Below, piece by piece: positions 50,990 to 59,538 of a stretch of DNA of 64,000 nt (position 1 is its first letter; each line of letters begins with the position of its first letter). The notes below the pieces were generated by a model that saw only the letters and a program-made list of their open reading frames with translations, had not been told where the DNA came from and did not search any database. The translations under genes were made by a program, and so were the position numbers. This DNA comes from JABHQR01 sp043812455 (GTDB lineage Archaea; Nanobdellota; Nanobdellia; Woesearchaeales; GW2011-AR9): NCBI GenBank assembly GCA_043812455.1, contig JBDRMB010000029.1:26468-90467 (forward strand), in the 5' to 3' direction.

Positions 50990-51868
50990 TTACTCTTCAC
51001 TTCCAACTTTAACTTTACCGTCCTGTACACCTAAGCTTTCTACATGACGTGCTTGAATTTTAACTTCGCTAAGTTTTTTTAAAGCTTCAATACAAGCTTT
51101 AATTAAATTAACTTTAGTTTTTGTTTGACCTTTGGTTTTTGACCAAACATCTTTAATCCCAGCAGTATCTAAGATTTTTGCACATTCTTTCTCAACACAT
51201 AAACCAGTACCTTTTGGTGCTGGCATTAACGTGATGATCGTGGAACCACACTTACCTTCAACTGCAAATGGAATTGAATTAAAGTCGGCGACACCTTCCC
51301 AGGAACCGCAACCTCTACGAACTTTGATTAAGCTAAGTTTAGCTTTTCTGATAGATTTGTCTCGTGCTGGAACAGTTTCTTTACTTTTCCCGAACGCCAC
51401 TCCAACATACCCATTCTTATTACCCACTAAAGCACAAGTTGCAAATTTTATCCGGTTACCTTCCCTAGTCTTTTTCTGAGTTTGCCGAAAGATTCTTCTC
51501 TGTCCACCACCAAACTTACCTTTGGCTTGGCCAATCAATAATAAATCTGTAGTTAAATTTGGTAAAAGAATGTCAACTATTTCCGATTCCAGAATTTTTT
51601 CACCACTAGCAAAGATATCTTCGATATCGGTAATTTCTCCACTTTTAACTTTCCTACCTAGTTCAGTTTTAGGTTTCCAATTTTCTAAAGCGTTTTCTTC
51701 TTGCTCTTGATATCTAGACCGGCCCCTATTTCCAGTTTTATTGTCAGTTTTAGCTTCTTTAGTTACTTCTTTAGTTACTTCTTTGCTTTCAGGAGTTTCA
51801 ACTGCCACAGTTTCTGGAACTGAAGTTTCTTCCTTTTCTTCCACAATTTCTATTTTTTCTTCAACCAT
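50990..51868 (-). CDS. rps5: Ribosomal protein uS5
   Basis: 292 residues; S5 domain from about residue 65: WKPKTELGRKVKSGEITDIEDIF, GGGQRRIFRQTQKKTREGN, GYVGVAFGKSKETVPARDKSI and MPAPKGTGL. The first 55 residues are an acidic, low-complexity leader (VEEKEETSVPETVAVETPE) not typical of the family. Small-subunit protein at the mRNA entry and decoding region. Confidence 0.93.
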   Translation of the reverse strand: MVEEKIEIVEEKEETSVPETVAVETPESKEVTKEVTKEAKTDNKTGNRGRSRYQEQEENALENWKPKTELGRKVKSGEITDIEDIFASGEKILESEIVDILLPNLTTDLLLIGQAKGKFGGGQRRIFRQTQKKTREGNRIKFATCALVGNKNGYVGVAFGKSKETVPARDKSIRKAKLSLIKVRRGCGSWEGVADFNSIPFAVEGKCGSTIITLMPAPKGTGLCVEKECAKILDTAGIKDVWSKTKGQTKTKVNLIKACIEALKKLSEVKIQARHVESLGVQDGKVKVGSEE

Positions 51869-51909
51869 TTTTGGATTTTATAACCTTAATTATTGTTTTA
51901 GTATTTTAA

Positions 51910-52500
51910 TTATTTCATCAACACGGTCTTAACTTTTTCGAAATTTGTTACCATTTGAGTTGGATCTGCACCTTTCTTCAAATTTGCAGCAAACTTTTTT
52001 TGATATTTCTCAACATTTTCTTGTTTTAAATTATTAGCATAATCTTGAATATCTTTACCAGATATTTTTTCATCAACTGGAAAAATCTTTTCTTCTGAAC
52101 CATGAGCAATGTTTAATCCACCATCTAAAGCACCTTTAAGGAAAGCATAAACTTTACCCTTTTGTAACGGTGTTCTCAACCCAGTATCAAAAACTAGCCC
52201 CTCACTATCAAATTTTCCCTTTGCCATTTGCGCAACTTTTAGTCCGGTTAAATAAGCTGCAGGTAAATTTTTGGTTGAGTATAACCAACCACTATTCTTT
52301 AAAATGTTAGAATCTACTCCTAACAAAACCAAATCACCTTTAACATCAAACTTAATGATCTGAGCACATATTTTGGTGTTGGAAATTCTTAACACTAACC
52401 GTGGCTTGCCTGATAACAATAACCTTAACCGCTTCTTATAATTAGTTCTACCTTCTCTTTTCCTTCGGTACAATATTGGTTTTGCTTTTTTACTTGCCAT
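51910..52500 (-). CDS. rpl18: Ribosomal protein uL18
   Basis: 196 residues, archaeal length. Opens KPILYRRKREGRTNYKKRLRLLLSGKPRLVLRISN, the 5S rRNA-binding signature, and continues with LKVAQMAKGK and AFLKGALDGGLNIAHG. Partner of L5 on 5S rRNA. Twelve nt after the L19e stop. Confidence 0.94.
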   Translation of the reverse strand: MASKKAKPILYRRKREGRTNYKKRLRLLLSGKPRLVLRISNTKICAQIIKFDVKGDLVLLGVDSNILKNSGWLYSTKNLPAAYLTGLKVAQMAKGKFDSEGLVFDTGLRTPLQKGKVYAFLKGALDGGLNIAHGSEEKIFPVDEKISGKDIQDYANNLKQENVEKYQKKFAANLKKGADPTQMVTNFEKVKTVLMK

Positions 52501-52512
52501 CTTTGATTAATA

Positions 52513-52965
52513 TTATTTCTCCTTTTTAATGATAATATTTTGTTCATCTAAGTACAATTTAATGTGTCTTATGTTACGGAAATAACCACCTTTACTCTTA
52601 TTGTAAAGTAATTTATAATTAGCACTGTTAATCAATTCTTTGCCTTTCAATTCTTTCAAAAACTTTCTCTGAGCACGAACTTTTAACATCCAAGCAGCCT
52701 TCTTACTTAACATGGATGTCTTGGAACCTTTTTTAGATCCTCGGCTTTTTCTTCTACCTTTGCTTTTTTGAACTTTAATTTTTCTTGCCCTTACTTTTGA
52801 CTGCTCATTCGGCATAATCTTAATAATTTTCTTAATTGCAATTAATCCTCTTAAATCTGAACGGGTGATAGCTTTTTTAATATCTTCTAAAGCATCTGCT
52901 GCAAAACGTACCTTCTTAGGTGAAGTCTTCAAAATCCTAGCAGCCAGTTTCTTTTTGTGTATCAT
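52513..52965 (-). CDS. rpl19e: Ribosomal protein eL19 (L19e)
   Basis: 150 residues. KKLAARILKTSPKKVRFAADALEDIKKAITRSDLRGLI is the globular part, SKGRRKSRGSKKGSKT the basic hinge, and a long C-terminal helix follows. It forms an intersubunit bridge region. Start lies 2 nt after the L32e stop. Confidence 0.95.
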   Translation of the reverse strand: MIHKKKLAARILKTSPKKVRFAADALEDIKKAITRSDLRGLIAIKKIIKIMPNEQSKVRARKIKVQKSKGRRKSRGSKKGSKTSMLSKKAAWMLKVRAQRKFLKELKGKELINSANYKLLYNKSKGGYFRNIRHIKLYLDEQNIIIKKEK

Positions 52966-52967
52966 AG

Positions 52968-53639
52968 TTATGCTTTATCCTCAACAGCTTTTTCTTGCTT
53001 AGGTTCTTCTTTTTTAACATGCTTTTCTTCAACAGATTCAATGGGTTTATTCTCTTTAACTAGTTTCTCTTCAGTAGCTTCAAGCTTTTCCTCAACACCG
53101 CCTTCCTTTTCAACCTTCTTTTCTTCTTCGTCTTTCTTCTTTTTCTCTTCTGCTTTCTTTTTCTTTTCTTCAGACTTTTTCTCTTTGTCTGTTAATCTTT
53201 CTTTTCTTTGTTTCTTTCGTTCTTCAAATTCAGTCTGAATATCTTTTACTGTTTTCTGAGCATCTTTCAAATTAATGATTGTAAAACCTTTTTCCAATAC
53301 TTTTGTAACCAGCTCAATTTTTTTCCTTTTACCAACATTGCCGGAAATTACAACACCATCAACTTTTGAATCTAAGCCATCTGTATCAGTAATGTTGGTA
53401 ACAACGTTGAATTTTAAACCAGAGGAATGTAATCCTTTAACATCTTTAGGTGAACCGTAACCAAGACTAGGTAACGCCGGTCTGCCTCTGTGCATTTGCC
53501 TAACTTTGGAATGTTTGCCTCTTGGAAATTTCCATTTATTCTTAACACTAGCAGAAAACTTTGATTCTTTAACTACAAAAGTATATTTCTTTTTCTTAGC
53601 TTGGTTCCTTAGTTCCAAATTTTTTGTTGTTTCTGCCAT
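52968..53639 (-). CDS. rpl32e: Ribosomal protein eL32 (L32e) with K/E tail
   Basis: 223 residues. Conserved part about 15-140: VKNKWKFPRGKHSKVRQMHRGRPALPSLGYGSPKDVKGLH and VVISGNVGKRKKIELVTK. The last 80 residues are an extreme charged tail (EEKKKKAEEKKKKDEEEKK and so on) with no family precedent that I know; by composition it would form a single charged helix or stay disordered. Confidence 0.92.
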   Translation of the reverse strand: MAETTKNLELRNQAKKKKYTFVVKESKFSASVKNKWKFPRGKHSKVRQMHRGRPALPSLGYGSPKDVKGLHSSGLKFNVVTNITDTDGLDSKVDGVVISGNVGKRKKIELVTKVLEKGFTIINLKDAQKTVKDIQTEFEERKKQRKERLTDKEKKSEEKKKKAEEKKKKDEEEKKVEKEGGVEEKLEATEEKLVKENKPIESVEEKHVKKEEPKQEKAVEDKA

Positions 53640-53713
53640 GGTATATTATTATCTTATTATCGGATTGTTATTGGATTATTTTTATTGTTATTTTTATGGT
53701 TGTTTTATGATTA

Positions 53714-54256
53714 TTAATCACTATATCTTGGTTTTTTAGTGATATAAACTCCATCTTGGAAAATTCTCCTGTCTCTGTTAGTTATTCGACACATTTGTTC
53801 AATTTTAGCAGCAACTTGTCCAGCTAATTCTCTTGAGCAAGATTTAACTTCTACAATCTCACCATTAACTTTAACCTGCACTTCTTGCGGAAACTGAATT
53901 TCTCTTGGATGTTTTTCCCCAAGGAAATTTTTAATTATAAATTTACTACCTGAAACGCTAACATTCATCGGAAAATGGCCGGAACATATCTTAAGATCAT
54001 AACCAAACTTTTCTTGCACGCCCCTAATCAAATTATTAATGTGAGCAGCATAAGTTCCGATAATCTTTTTTTCTCGTTTAGTTGCATTAATAGTATTTAA
54101 CATAATTTTATTGCCTTCAATAGTAACCTCTAATCTTGGATGAGCAAAATCCCTTTGATTTTCTCCTTTTGGCCCTTTAACTATCAAAACTTTACCATCT
54201 AAGGATGCTGTAACGCCTTCAGGCAGTTCAAGTTCCTTTTTGAGAGTTTCTTTCAT
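53714..54256 (-). CDS. rpl6: Ribosomal protein uL6
   Basis: 180 residues, two L6 domains. MKETLKKELELPEGVTASLDGKVLIVKGPKGE starts the first; KICSGHFPMNVSVSGSKFIIKNFLGEKHPRE lies in the second; ending NRDRRIFQDGVYITKKPRYSD is archaeal. No added tail. Located between S8 and L32e. Confidence 0.95.
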   Translation of the reverse strand: MKETLKKELELPEGVTASLDGKVLIVKGPKGENQRDFAHPRLEVTIEGNKIMLNTINATKREKKIIGTYAAHINNLIRGVQEKFGYDLKICSGHFPMNVSVSGSKFIIKNFLGEKHPREIQFPQEVQVKVNGEIVEVKSCSRELAGQVAAKIEQMCRITNRDRRIFQDGVYITKKPRYSD

Positions 54257-54268
54257 TTTTAATTAATA

Positions 54269-54658
54269 TTAATAACAATAAGCTAATAATTTTCCACCAA
54301 TATTCTTTTTCTTTGCCTCTTCATGAGTCATAACTCCTTGTGAAGTTGAAACTAAGATTATTCCAAAATCTCTCGCCGGCAAGTACCTTTTTTCCCATTT
54401 AGTAAAATTGCTTAACTTGGTAGAAAACCTTGGTTTGATTACGTTACATTTGTTAATGTTACCTAACAAATTAACTTTTAAGGTGATACCAGAGTCATGA
54501 ACTTCTTCTTCAAAAGCTCCTACATAATTATACTCATTCATAATCGTCAAAATTTTCTTAATGATCTTAGAGACTGGCTTTAAGACTACTTCTTTCTTAC
54601 CTACCCTCTCAGCATTACTAATCTTAGTCAATGCCATTGCTAATGGGTCGTTTAACAT
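54269..54658 (-). CDS. rps8: Ribosomal protein uS8
   Basis: 129 residues, full length. MLNDPLAMALTKISNAERVGKKEVVLKPVSKIIKKILTIM is the N-terminal domain; the closing RDFGIILVSTSQGVMTHEEAKKKNIGGKLLAYCY is strongly conserved. Binds the central domain of 16S rRNA. Confidence 0.95.
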   Translation of the reverse strand: MLNDPLAMALTKISNAERVGKKEVVLKPVSKIIKKILTIMNEYNYVGAFEEEVHDSGITLKVNLLGNINKCNVIKPRFSTKLSNFTKWEKRYLPARDFGIILVSTSQGVMTHEEAKKKNIGGKLLAYCY

Positions 54659-54731
54659 TTTTTTTTCTTACCTTTTTGTCTTGTTTTTTTTATTTTTTTG
54701 AATTTGTTTTAAATTTATCTTGATTATTATC

Positions 54732-54962
54732 TTAACTCAACTTTTTGAAACCTATTTTTGTAGCCATATCACGGAAACATTGCCTACATAGATGTAAACC
54801 GTACTTCTTAATGTGCCCTCGGTTTCTACCACAGTTTCGACATTTGAACAAAGCAATACCGCATGAACGCTCTTTCGGCTTGTTAAATTTGATAAACTTC
54901 GCCTTCTTTACAGGTTTGTTGTTCAATTGTTTGAAAACCTTGTCGTAACAGCTCGTAGTCAT
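54732..54962 (-). CDS. rps14: Ribosomal protein uS14, zinc-binding type
   Basis: 76 residues, some 20 longer at the N-terminus than the shortest archaeal forms. The core carries CRNCGRNRGHIKKYGLHLCRQCFRDMA, whose CxxC pairs hold zinc. Flanked by gaps of about 70 nt and 23 nt with no other content. Confidence 0.94.
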   Translation of the reverse strand: MTTSCYDKVFKQLNNKPVKKAKFIKFNKPKERSCGIALFKCRNCGRNRGHIKKYGLHLCRQCFRDMATKIGFKKLS

Positions 54963-54985
54963 TTTTTATTTTACCTTTTATTTTC

Positions 54986-55552
54986 TTATTCAACAGTTAT
55001 CCCAAACTTATTTTCCATAAATTTGATAGTTTCTTCCTTAGTAATCAAATGTTTTTTACCAACTGCTCTTGGAGTAACTTTTCTGTTTTTAATTCTAAAC
55101 CCTGGCCGTTCCAAGGTTACTGCAACTTCCAGACCCATAATTTTCAGGTCAGGATCATATTCTAAACCTTCAATGTCAATATATTCTGGAACACCAAAGG
55201 AAAAATTGCCGTCATCTGCAAAAGATTTGCTTGGTAAAATATTATCTCTTGCTACTAATAATCTTTTCAATAATTGTTCAGCATCTTTCCTAACAGTAAC
55301 TTTACAACCAATTGGCAAACCTACTCTTAAACCCCAAGTTGGAATTCTTTTCTTTGCTGTAGTTTTAACTGGAGTTAATGGTGAAAGTTTTTGTAATAGT
55401 ATGACTCCTTTTTTTAACATATCTTGATTTTTACCAGCACCGATATTTAATGTAATCTTGGTAATCCTGATTTTTTTCATAGGATTGTCATTACTTACCG
55501 TACTTTTTTCAGTAACTTCGGTATTTGGTGCGTTTTTGTTTTCTTCACTCAT
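54986..55552 (-). CDS. rpl5: Ribosomal protein uL5
   Basis: 188 residues; about 22 extra N-terminal residues (SEENKNAPNTEVTEKSTVSN) come before the core NPMKKIRITKITLNIGAGK. Conserved LTPVKTTAKKRIPTWGLRVGLPIGCKVTVR and VTLERPGFRIKNRKVTPRAVGKKHLIT follow. Binds 5S rRNA next to L18. Confidence 0.94.
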   Translation of the reverse strand: MSEENKNAPNTEVTEKSTVSNDNPMKKIRITKITLNIGAGKNQDMLKKGVILLQKLSPLTPVKTTAKKRIPTWGLRVGLPIGCKVTVRKDAEQLLKRLLVARDNILPSKSFADDGNFSFGVPEYIDIEGLEYDPDLKIMGLEVAVTLERPGFRIKNRKVTPRAVGKKHLITKEETIKFMENKFGITVE

Positions 55553-55588
55553 TTTAATTCTCGTTGATTAATAATTGAAATTGTTTTC

Positions 55589-56248
55589 TTATTTCATGAC
55601 ATACAAATATTTTTTTGTAGTTTCTATTTCTTCTCCTGCTTCGTTAGTATACTTGGCAGTTTCTCCTTCTAAAGATTTCAGTTTACCAGTTGCTCCAGCA
55701 CGTTTTCCTTTCGTTAAGAAAACTTTAGCTCCTTCTTTCAAACTTAAAATTTCTTTAATTTCTAAACTTGGTAAACTTAAGATTACTGAATCGCCAACTT
55801 TTGCTTTTTTGTCAGTGATAATGTTTTTACCATCATACAAGTTAAATTGTAATTTTCCACCTTTGATAGCAGTTTTACCAACAACTTTACAAGTTTTAAA
55901 TTCAGCATCTTTTGCAGTAAGTTCTTCTGCCACTAACCTTCCTTTGAAATCTAAATTTAAAGTATAATACTTGTTTAAAGCAGTAACCGTGATCCTATCA
56001 AACAATCCAACAATTTCTTTTCGATTTTTTTTCCTATTACCATCAACCAAAACTTCGTTATTGTTTAACAACTTCTCAACTTCACCCATTGTAGAAGCTA
56101 GTTTAAGTAAGTCTCTTAAAACAAAACCTAACGCCAGACCTTGATTTAAATTGTGAGCACCAGGATTAGGTCGAAGAGTAAACTTTGCACCTTTCCTATC
56201 CAAGATCCAAGTTCTTGGTGTTGCGATTCTTTTCAAGTGATTTTTCAT
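55589..56248 (-). CDS. rps4e: Ribosomal protein eS4 (S4e)
   Basis: 219 residues. NHLKRIATPRTWILDRKGAKFTLRPNPGAH is the diagnostic N-terminus. It has an S4 RNA-binding domain (VEKLLNNNEVLVDGNRKKNRKEIVGLFD) and a C-terminal KOW (FLTKGKRAGATGKLKSLEG). Placed between L24 and L5 as in other archaea. Confidence 0.95.
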   Translation of the reverse strand: MKNHLKRIATPRTWILDRKGAKFTLRPNPGAHNLNQGLALGFVLRDLLKLASTMGEVEKLLNNNEVLVDGNRKKNRKEIVGLFDRITVTALNKYYTLNLDFKGRLVAEELTAKDAEFKTCKVVGKTAIKGGKLQFNLYDGKNIITDKKAKVGDSVILSLPSLEIKEILSLKEGAKVFLTKGKRAGATGKLKSLEGETAKYTNEAGEEIETTKKYLYVMK

Positions 56249-56277
56249 TTTTTTTAACCTTTATTTGAATTTTAATA

Positions 56278-56733
56278 TTAAACAGATTTTTCTGTGGGTT
56301 TAACTACGTTTTCCACCTTTGTTTCTTTCTGTTCTGATTTGACTTCTTTTGATTTGACTTCTTTTTTAACTTCTTTCTTTCCTTCTAACTTAGCTTTCCG
56401 TTTTTTATCAGAAAGGTTTAAGGTAATAATCATTAAATTGCTTGGTCTTGATGGAGATGCAACTTTACTACCATCCTTTTTGATGGTTTCAACTCCACTT
56501 AAGTACACTTTTTCTCTTTTCAGATCAACTCTTTCCACTGTTGCTTCTTTCTTCCGAAAATTTCCTCGTAAGATTTTAACTTTGTCATCTTTCCTTAATT
56601 GAATACTTCTACGACCGTACTTTTTCCGAAGTTCAGGACTCAAATGTACATGCATAAACTTTTGCTGTTGATGTAAAGTTGCACTATACCTTGCTTTTCT
56701 TTGTTTACGTGCCTGAACTGAATTATTTTTCAT
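56278..56733 (-). CDS. rpl24: Ribosomal protein uL24 with basic tail
   Basis: 151 residues. QARKQRKARYSATLHQQQKFMHVHLSPELRKKYGRRSIQLRKDDKVKILRGNFRKKEATVERV contains the KOW motif that starts 23S assembly. About the last 35 residues are a KEVKSKEVKSEQKE-type charged tail absent from ordinary members. Confidence 0.93.
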   Translation of the reverse strand: MKNNSVQARKQRKARYSATLHQQQKFMHVHLSPELRKKYGRRSIQLRKDDKVKILRGNFRKKEATVERVDLKREKVYLSGVETIKKDGSKVASPSRPSNLMIITLNLSDKKRKAKLEGKKEVKKEVKSKEVKSEQKETKVENVVKPTEKSV

Positions 56734-56764
56734 TTTATTTAACCTTTAGATTTTAATTTCTTAA

Positions 56765-57166
56765 TTAAACTACGATTTTTGCAATCTTTGCAATTGCTGG
56801 CCATCTTTCGACAACTTCCTTTGCAATTGCTCCTTTGATTAAAGTTCCCTTCGGGTTACCTTTCAAATCTTTTAACACTACAGCAGCATTATCTTCAAAC
56901 TTGATTCTAGTACCGTTTGGTCGTCTGTACTCCTTTTTCTGCCTAACAATAACGGCGGGAACTACAGTTTTTCTCATATCAAGTTTACCCTTTTTGACTG
57001 AAGCCATCACTAAGTCACCAACACCCGCAGCAGGATATCTTCCTTTTACGGTTTTATGACCTTTCACAGATACAATTTTGATAATTTTAGCACCAGAGTT
57101 ATCACAGGCTTCAACTACTGCTTGACTTGGTAGTGCACGATGAACTCTAGCTTTGATTGCTTTCAT
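56765..57166 (-). CDS. rpl14: Ribosomal protein uL14
   Basis: 133 residues. VEACDNSGAKIIKIVSVKGHK then RYPAAGVGDLVMASVKKG and AVIVRQKKEYRRPNGTRIKFEDNAAVVL are family signatures. One of the most conserved large-subunit proteins, no tail. Confidence 0.96.
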   Translation of the reverse strand: MKAIKARVHRALPSQAVVEACDNSGAKIIKIVSVKGHKTVKGRYPAAGVGDLVMASVKKGKLDMRKTVVPAVIVRQKKEYRRPNGTRIKFEDNAAVVLKDLKGNPKGTLIKGAIAKEVVERWPAIAKIAKIVV

Positions 57167-57196
57167 TTTATTTTCGCTCCGAAAATATTTGAAACG

Positions 57197-57230
57197 CTTG
57201 AAAATCTTAGATTTTCTGCGTACAGAAAAG
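57197..57230. repeat. Two adjacent perfect hairpins between L14 and S17
   Basis: GAAAATC-TTA-GATTTTC (57200-57216) is followed by TTTTCTG-CGTA-CAGAAAA (57212-57229), sharing arms so that they are alternative folds. The first has a near-copy at 11128-11149. The 100-nt gap here is long for this operon. Confidence 0.5.
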
Positions 57231-57266
57231 TTTTTCTTTTCTTGTAATCTTTGATTTTCATTTTAT

Positions 57267-57809
57267 TTATTCTTCCCTAACCTCTTCGGTTAGTTCTGGT
57301 TCTTCTGTTTGTTCGTGTTCAGAAACACCAGTTTCTTGAACTTCAATTGATTCTTTATCCAGAGCTTGTTGAACTTCTTTTGGTTTTTTTTGTTCAGTTT
57401 TAGTTACAACCTTCTTAGCAACTTCTTTCTGTTTAGATACTTTTTTCTTCGATGTGATATCTTCGGACTCAACCATCTTTTCAGTACCTAATACTTGAAT
57501 AATAACATGATGTTTAGACTTACTGATTGGCCTAGTTCTTGCTACTAACACTTTTTGACCAACTTCAGCATTCACACAAGGAGGGTTATGAGCTCTCATT
57601 CTACTTTTCCTAACTTCACTACGTTCATATTTTGGTACAAATATTTGTCTGAACCATTCAATTGTTGCTGTACCATGAGCGTCCCTTTTAACTACAACAC
57701 CGGTAAAAGTTTCTTTTTTGACGTTCAAACTACCATGAAATGGACAGTTTTGATCATGTTCGTCCGCTTTCTTTTCCGGGGCCTTCACACCCAACAGTTT
57801 TGTTTTCAT
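57267..57809 (-). CDS. rps17: Ribosomal protein uS17 with acidic tail
   Basis: 180 residues, against about 110 normally. Core: CPFHGSLNVKKETFTGVVVKRDAHGTATIEWFRQIFVPKYERSEVRKSRMRAHNPPCVNAEVGQKVLVARTRPISKSKHHV. From about 115 it continues as a K-rich and then acidic tail ending EVQETGVSEHEQTEEPELTEEV. The phrase EVQETGVS nearly recurs in the L22 tail. Confidence 0.92.
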   Translation of the reverse strand: MKTKLLGVKAPEKKADEHDQNCPFHGSLNVKKETFTGVVVKRDAHGTATIEWFRQIFVPKYERSEVRKSRMRAHNPPCVNAEVGQKVLVARTRPISKSKHHVIIQVLGTEKMVESEDITSKKKVSKQKEVAKKVVTKTEQKKPKEVQQALDKESIEVQETGVSEHEQTEEPELTEEVREE

Positions 57810-57823
57810 TTTTTTACCTTATT

Positions 57824-58075
57824 TTATCCTTTCAACCGTTCTTCAGGTCGTTTCTTAATTGTGATTCCTTTAATTTTTTGTCCGGAATCTTTAATCTCAA
57901 AGTCAATTGCTGACTTTAAAACCGTTTTAATCCCAGTTTTTGTTTCAATTTGGATTGTATTTCTTGTTTCGTCAACAATCTTTCCTTCCAACCCCAAATA
58001 CGTTTTGTTTTTGGAGTTAATGATCTTGATTTCTTTCCCAATTAATTCGTCAGGAAATGTTTTTTCTTTTCTCAT
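57824..58075 (-). CDS. rnp1: RNase P protein component 1 (Rpp29/Pop4)
   Basis: 83 residues, the short archaeal Sm-like barrel: DELIGKEIKIINSKNKTYLGLEGKIVDETRNTIQIETK. Binds RNase P RNA for tRNA 5' processing. ATG overlaps the eIF1 stop by 4 bp; between eIF1 and S17, its standard place in archaea. No RNase P RNA gene was found in the window. Confidence 0.93.
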   Translation of the reverse strand: MRKEKTFPDELIGKEIKIINSKNKTYLGLEGKIVDETRNTIQIETKTGIKTVLKSAIDFEIKDSGQKIKGITIKKRPEERLKG

Positions 58076-58377
58076 TTCAATTCAATGGTTTCTCTCGGAA
58101 AACCGAGTTCCATCAAAGCTTCCCTCATTCGGGAACGATGATCGCCTTGCAGTTCAACAATACCATTTTTTCCGGTACCACCACACGCAAACTTGGCTTT
58201 TAACTTTTTGGCCAATTCGAGCACATCAACTTCTTTTTCGAAACCGGTTACTACAGTATATTTCTTACCAAACTTCCGTTTCTCCATCTTAACCTCAATC
58301 TTCTGCTGTTCTTTAACGATAACGTCACAGACACAGAGGTCTTCCGGTAAACCACATTGATTACATACACCGACCAT
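58072..58377 (-). CDS. Translation initiation factor aIF1 (SUI1)
   Basis: 101 residues. A Cys-rich N-terminus, CNQCGLPEDLCVCDVI (about 5-20), is typical of archaeal SUI1 proteins, followed by the SUI1 core KKYTVVTGFEKEVDVLELAKKLKAKFACGGTGKNGIVELQGDH. Monitors start-codon selection on the small subunit. Confidence 0.94.
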   Translation of the reverse strand: MVGVCNQCGLPEDLCVCDVIVKEQQKIEVKMEKRKFGKKYTVVTGFEKEVDVLELAKKLKAKFACGGTGKNGIVELQGDHRSRMREALMELGFPRETIELK

Positions 58378-58396
58378 GTTTCTTATTTATATTCAC

Positions 58397-58606
58397 CTAT
58401 TTGTTTGTTAATTCTAATTCTTTTTGTTTTAAAAAAGTTTTAATCCGAGCAATATTCTTTTTTACTTGCCTAAACTTCCCTGGATTTTCAGGAGCATTAC
58501 CAGTTGCAGCTTGACCTTGCAATTTAAATAATTCTTTTTGCAATTCTTCTAATCTGTTCTGCAAATCAGGTTCTCCAAGTCCTTTCAGCTCGTTATTAAA
58601 TTTCAT
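58397..58606 (-). CDS. rpl29: Ribosomal protein uL29
   Basis: 69 residues. LKGLGEPDLQNRLEELQKELFKLQGQAATGNAPENPGKFRQVKKNIARIKTFL gives the two antiparallel helices of the family. Lies at the exit tunnel, where SRP and SecY dock. Two nt after the S3 stop. Confidence 0.94.
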   Translation of the reverse strand: MKFNNELKGLGEPDLQNRLEELQKELFKLQGQAATGNAPENPGKFRQVKKNIARIKTFLKQKELELTNK

Positions 58607-58608
58607 TT

Positions 58609-59538
58609 TTATTCAATCTTTTCTTCTGTTGATTCTTGATTAGGATTTTCCTCAGATTTTTCTTCAGGAACCGCTTCTTCAGCAGGTACTTCAGAAGGAA
58701 TTTCAGGTTCAGCAAGTTTTTCTTCTTTCTTTTCAACAGAATTTTCTTCTTTTACTAATTCTGACTCAGTAATATCTTCTGTTGATTTCTTTTCTACTTT
58801 TTCTTCTATCTTAACAACCTTCTTTTTAGTTTCCTTTTTCTTAGCTGGAGTTTTCTTTTTAGTTGCTTTTTTCTTAGATACTTTTTTCTTTTCTTCAGTC
58901 TTATCTTCTTCCAAGTCTGTTGATTCAATAATTTGAACTGGTTCATCTAATATTTCTACACTGTCAGGTAAAATTAAGTCAGGTGGCATAATTCTAACTT
59001 GTATACCGATAATTCCTGTTTTAAGTAACGCCGAAGCATAAGCAGTTTTCACACCATTCATTGAGACGTCACCACACTTTTTCAGATAACCTTGATAAAA
59101 TCTCCAATTTTTAGCTCTTGCACCAGGAATTTTACCGGAAATTTTTATTTCCACACCTAAAGCACCAGCACTAAGTACATTTCCCATAGTTTTATGACCA
59201 ATTCCTTTAAACCGTGCAGAACCAAAACGTTCCAAGGAACTTACAATTCTGCTTGCTATTACATTGGCATCAAGGAAAATGTTTTTGACTTCTTTAATTT
59301 CAATTTGTGGATTTTCTAATTTAAAATGTGATTTTAAATAACTAGTAAGTTTTCTGATGTTAGCTCCTTTAGAGCCAACAATTAAACTTGGTCTGCTTGT
59401 TTTGATAATGATCTTTTCACCTAATGGAATTTTCTTAAGTTTGATTTCTGAAATTTCTGCTCCACGTAGCTTAGATTCTATATAACTTTTGATGTAGTAC
59501 TCTTTCGTCTTTTGGGTAACAAAGTCACGTTCAATCAT
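58609..59538 (-). CDS. rps3: Ribosomal protein uS3 with long K/E tail
   Basis: 309 residues. KH domain: PLGEKIIIKTSRPSLIVGSKGANIRKLTSYLK (about 42-73), then the C-terminal S3 domain with GALGVEIKISGKIPGARAKNWRFYQGYLKKCGD. Beyond about 210 it carries roughly 100 residues of Lys-rich (KKVSKKKATKKKTPAKKK) and then acidic sequence. The ATG lies within the last codons of L22. Confidence 0.93.
   Translation of the reverse strand: MIERDFVTQKTKEYYIKSYIESKLRGAEISEIKLKKIPLGEKIIIKTSRPSLIVGSKGANIRKLTSYLKSHFKLENPQIEIKEVKNIFLDANVIASRIVSSLERFGSARFKGIGHKTMGNVLSAGALGVEIKISGKIPGARAKNWRFYQGYLKKCGDVSMNGVKTAYASALLKTGIIGIQVRIMPPDLILPDSVEILDEPVQIIESTDLEEDKTEEKKKVSKKKATKKKTPAKKKETKKKVVKIEEKVEKKSTEDITESELVKEENSVEKKEEKLAEPEIPSEVPAEEAVPEEKSEENPNQESTEEKIE

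Noticed and set aside
53100..53240. Ser/Phe-rich rightward frame opposite L32e
   Set aside because: Its composition is the mirror of the Lys/Glu tail of L32e; it has no start signal and lies wholly within a ribosomal gene.
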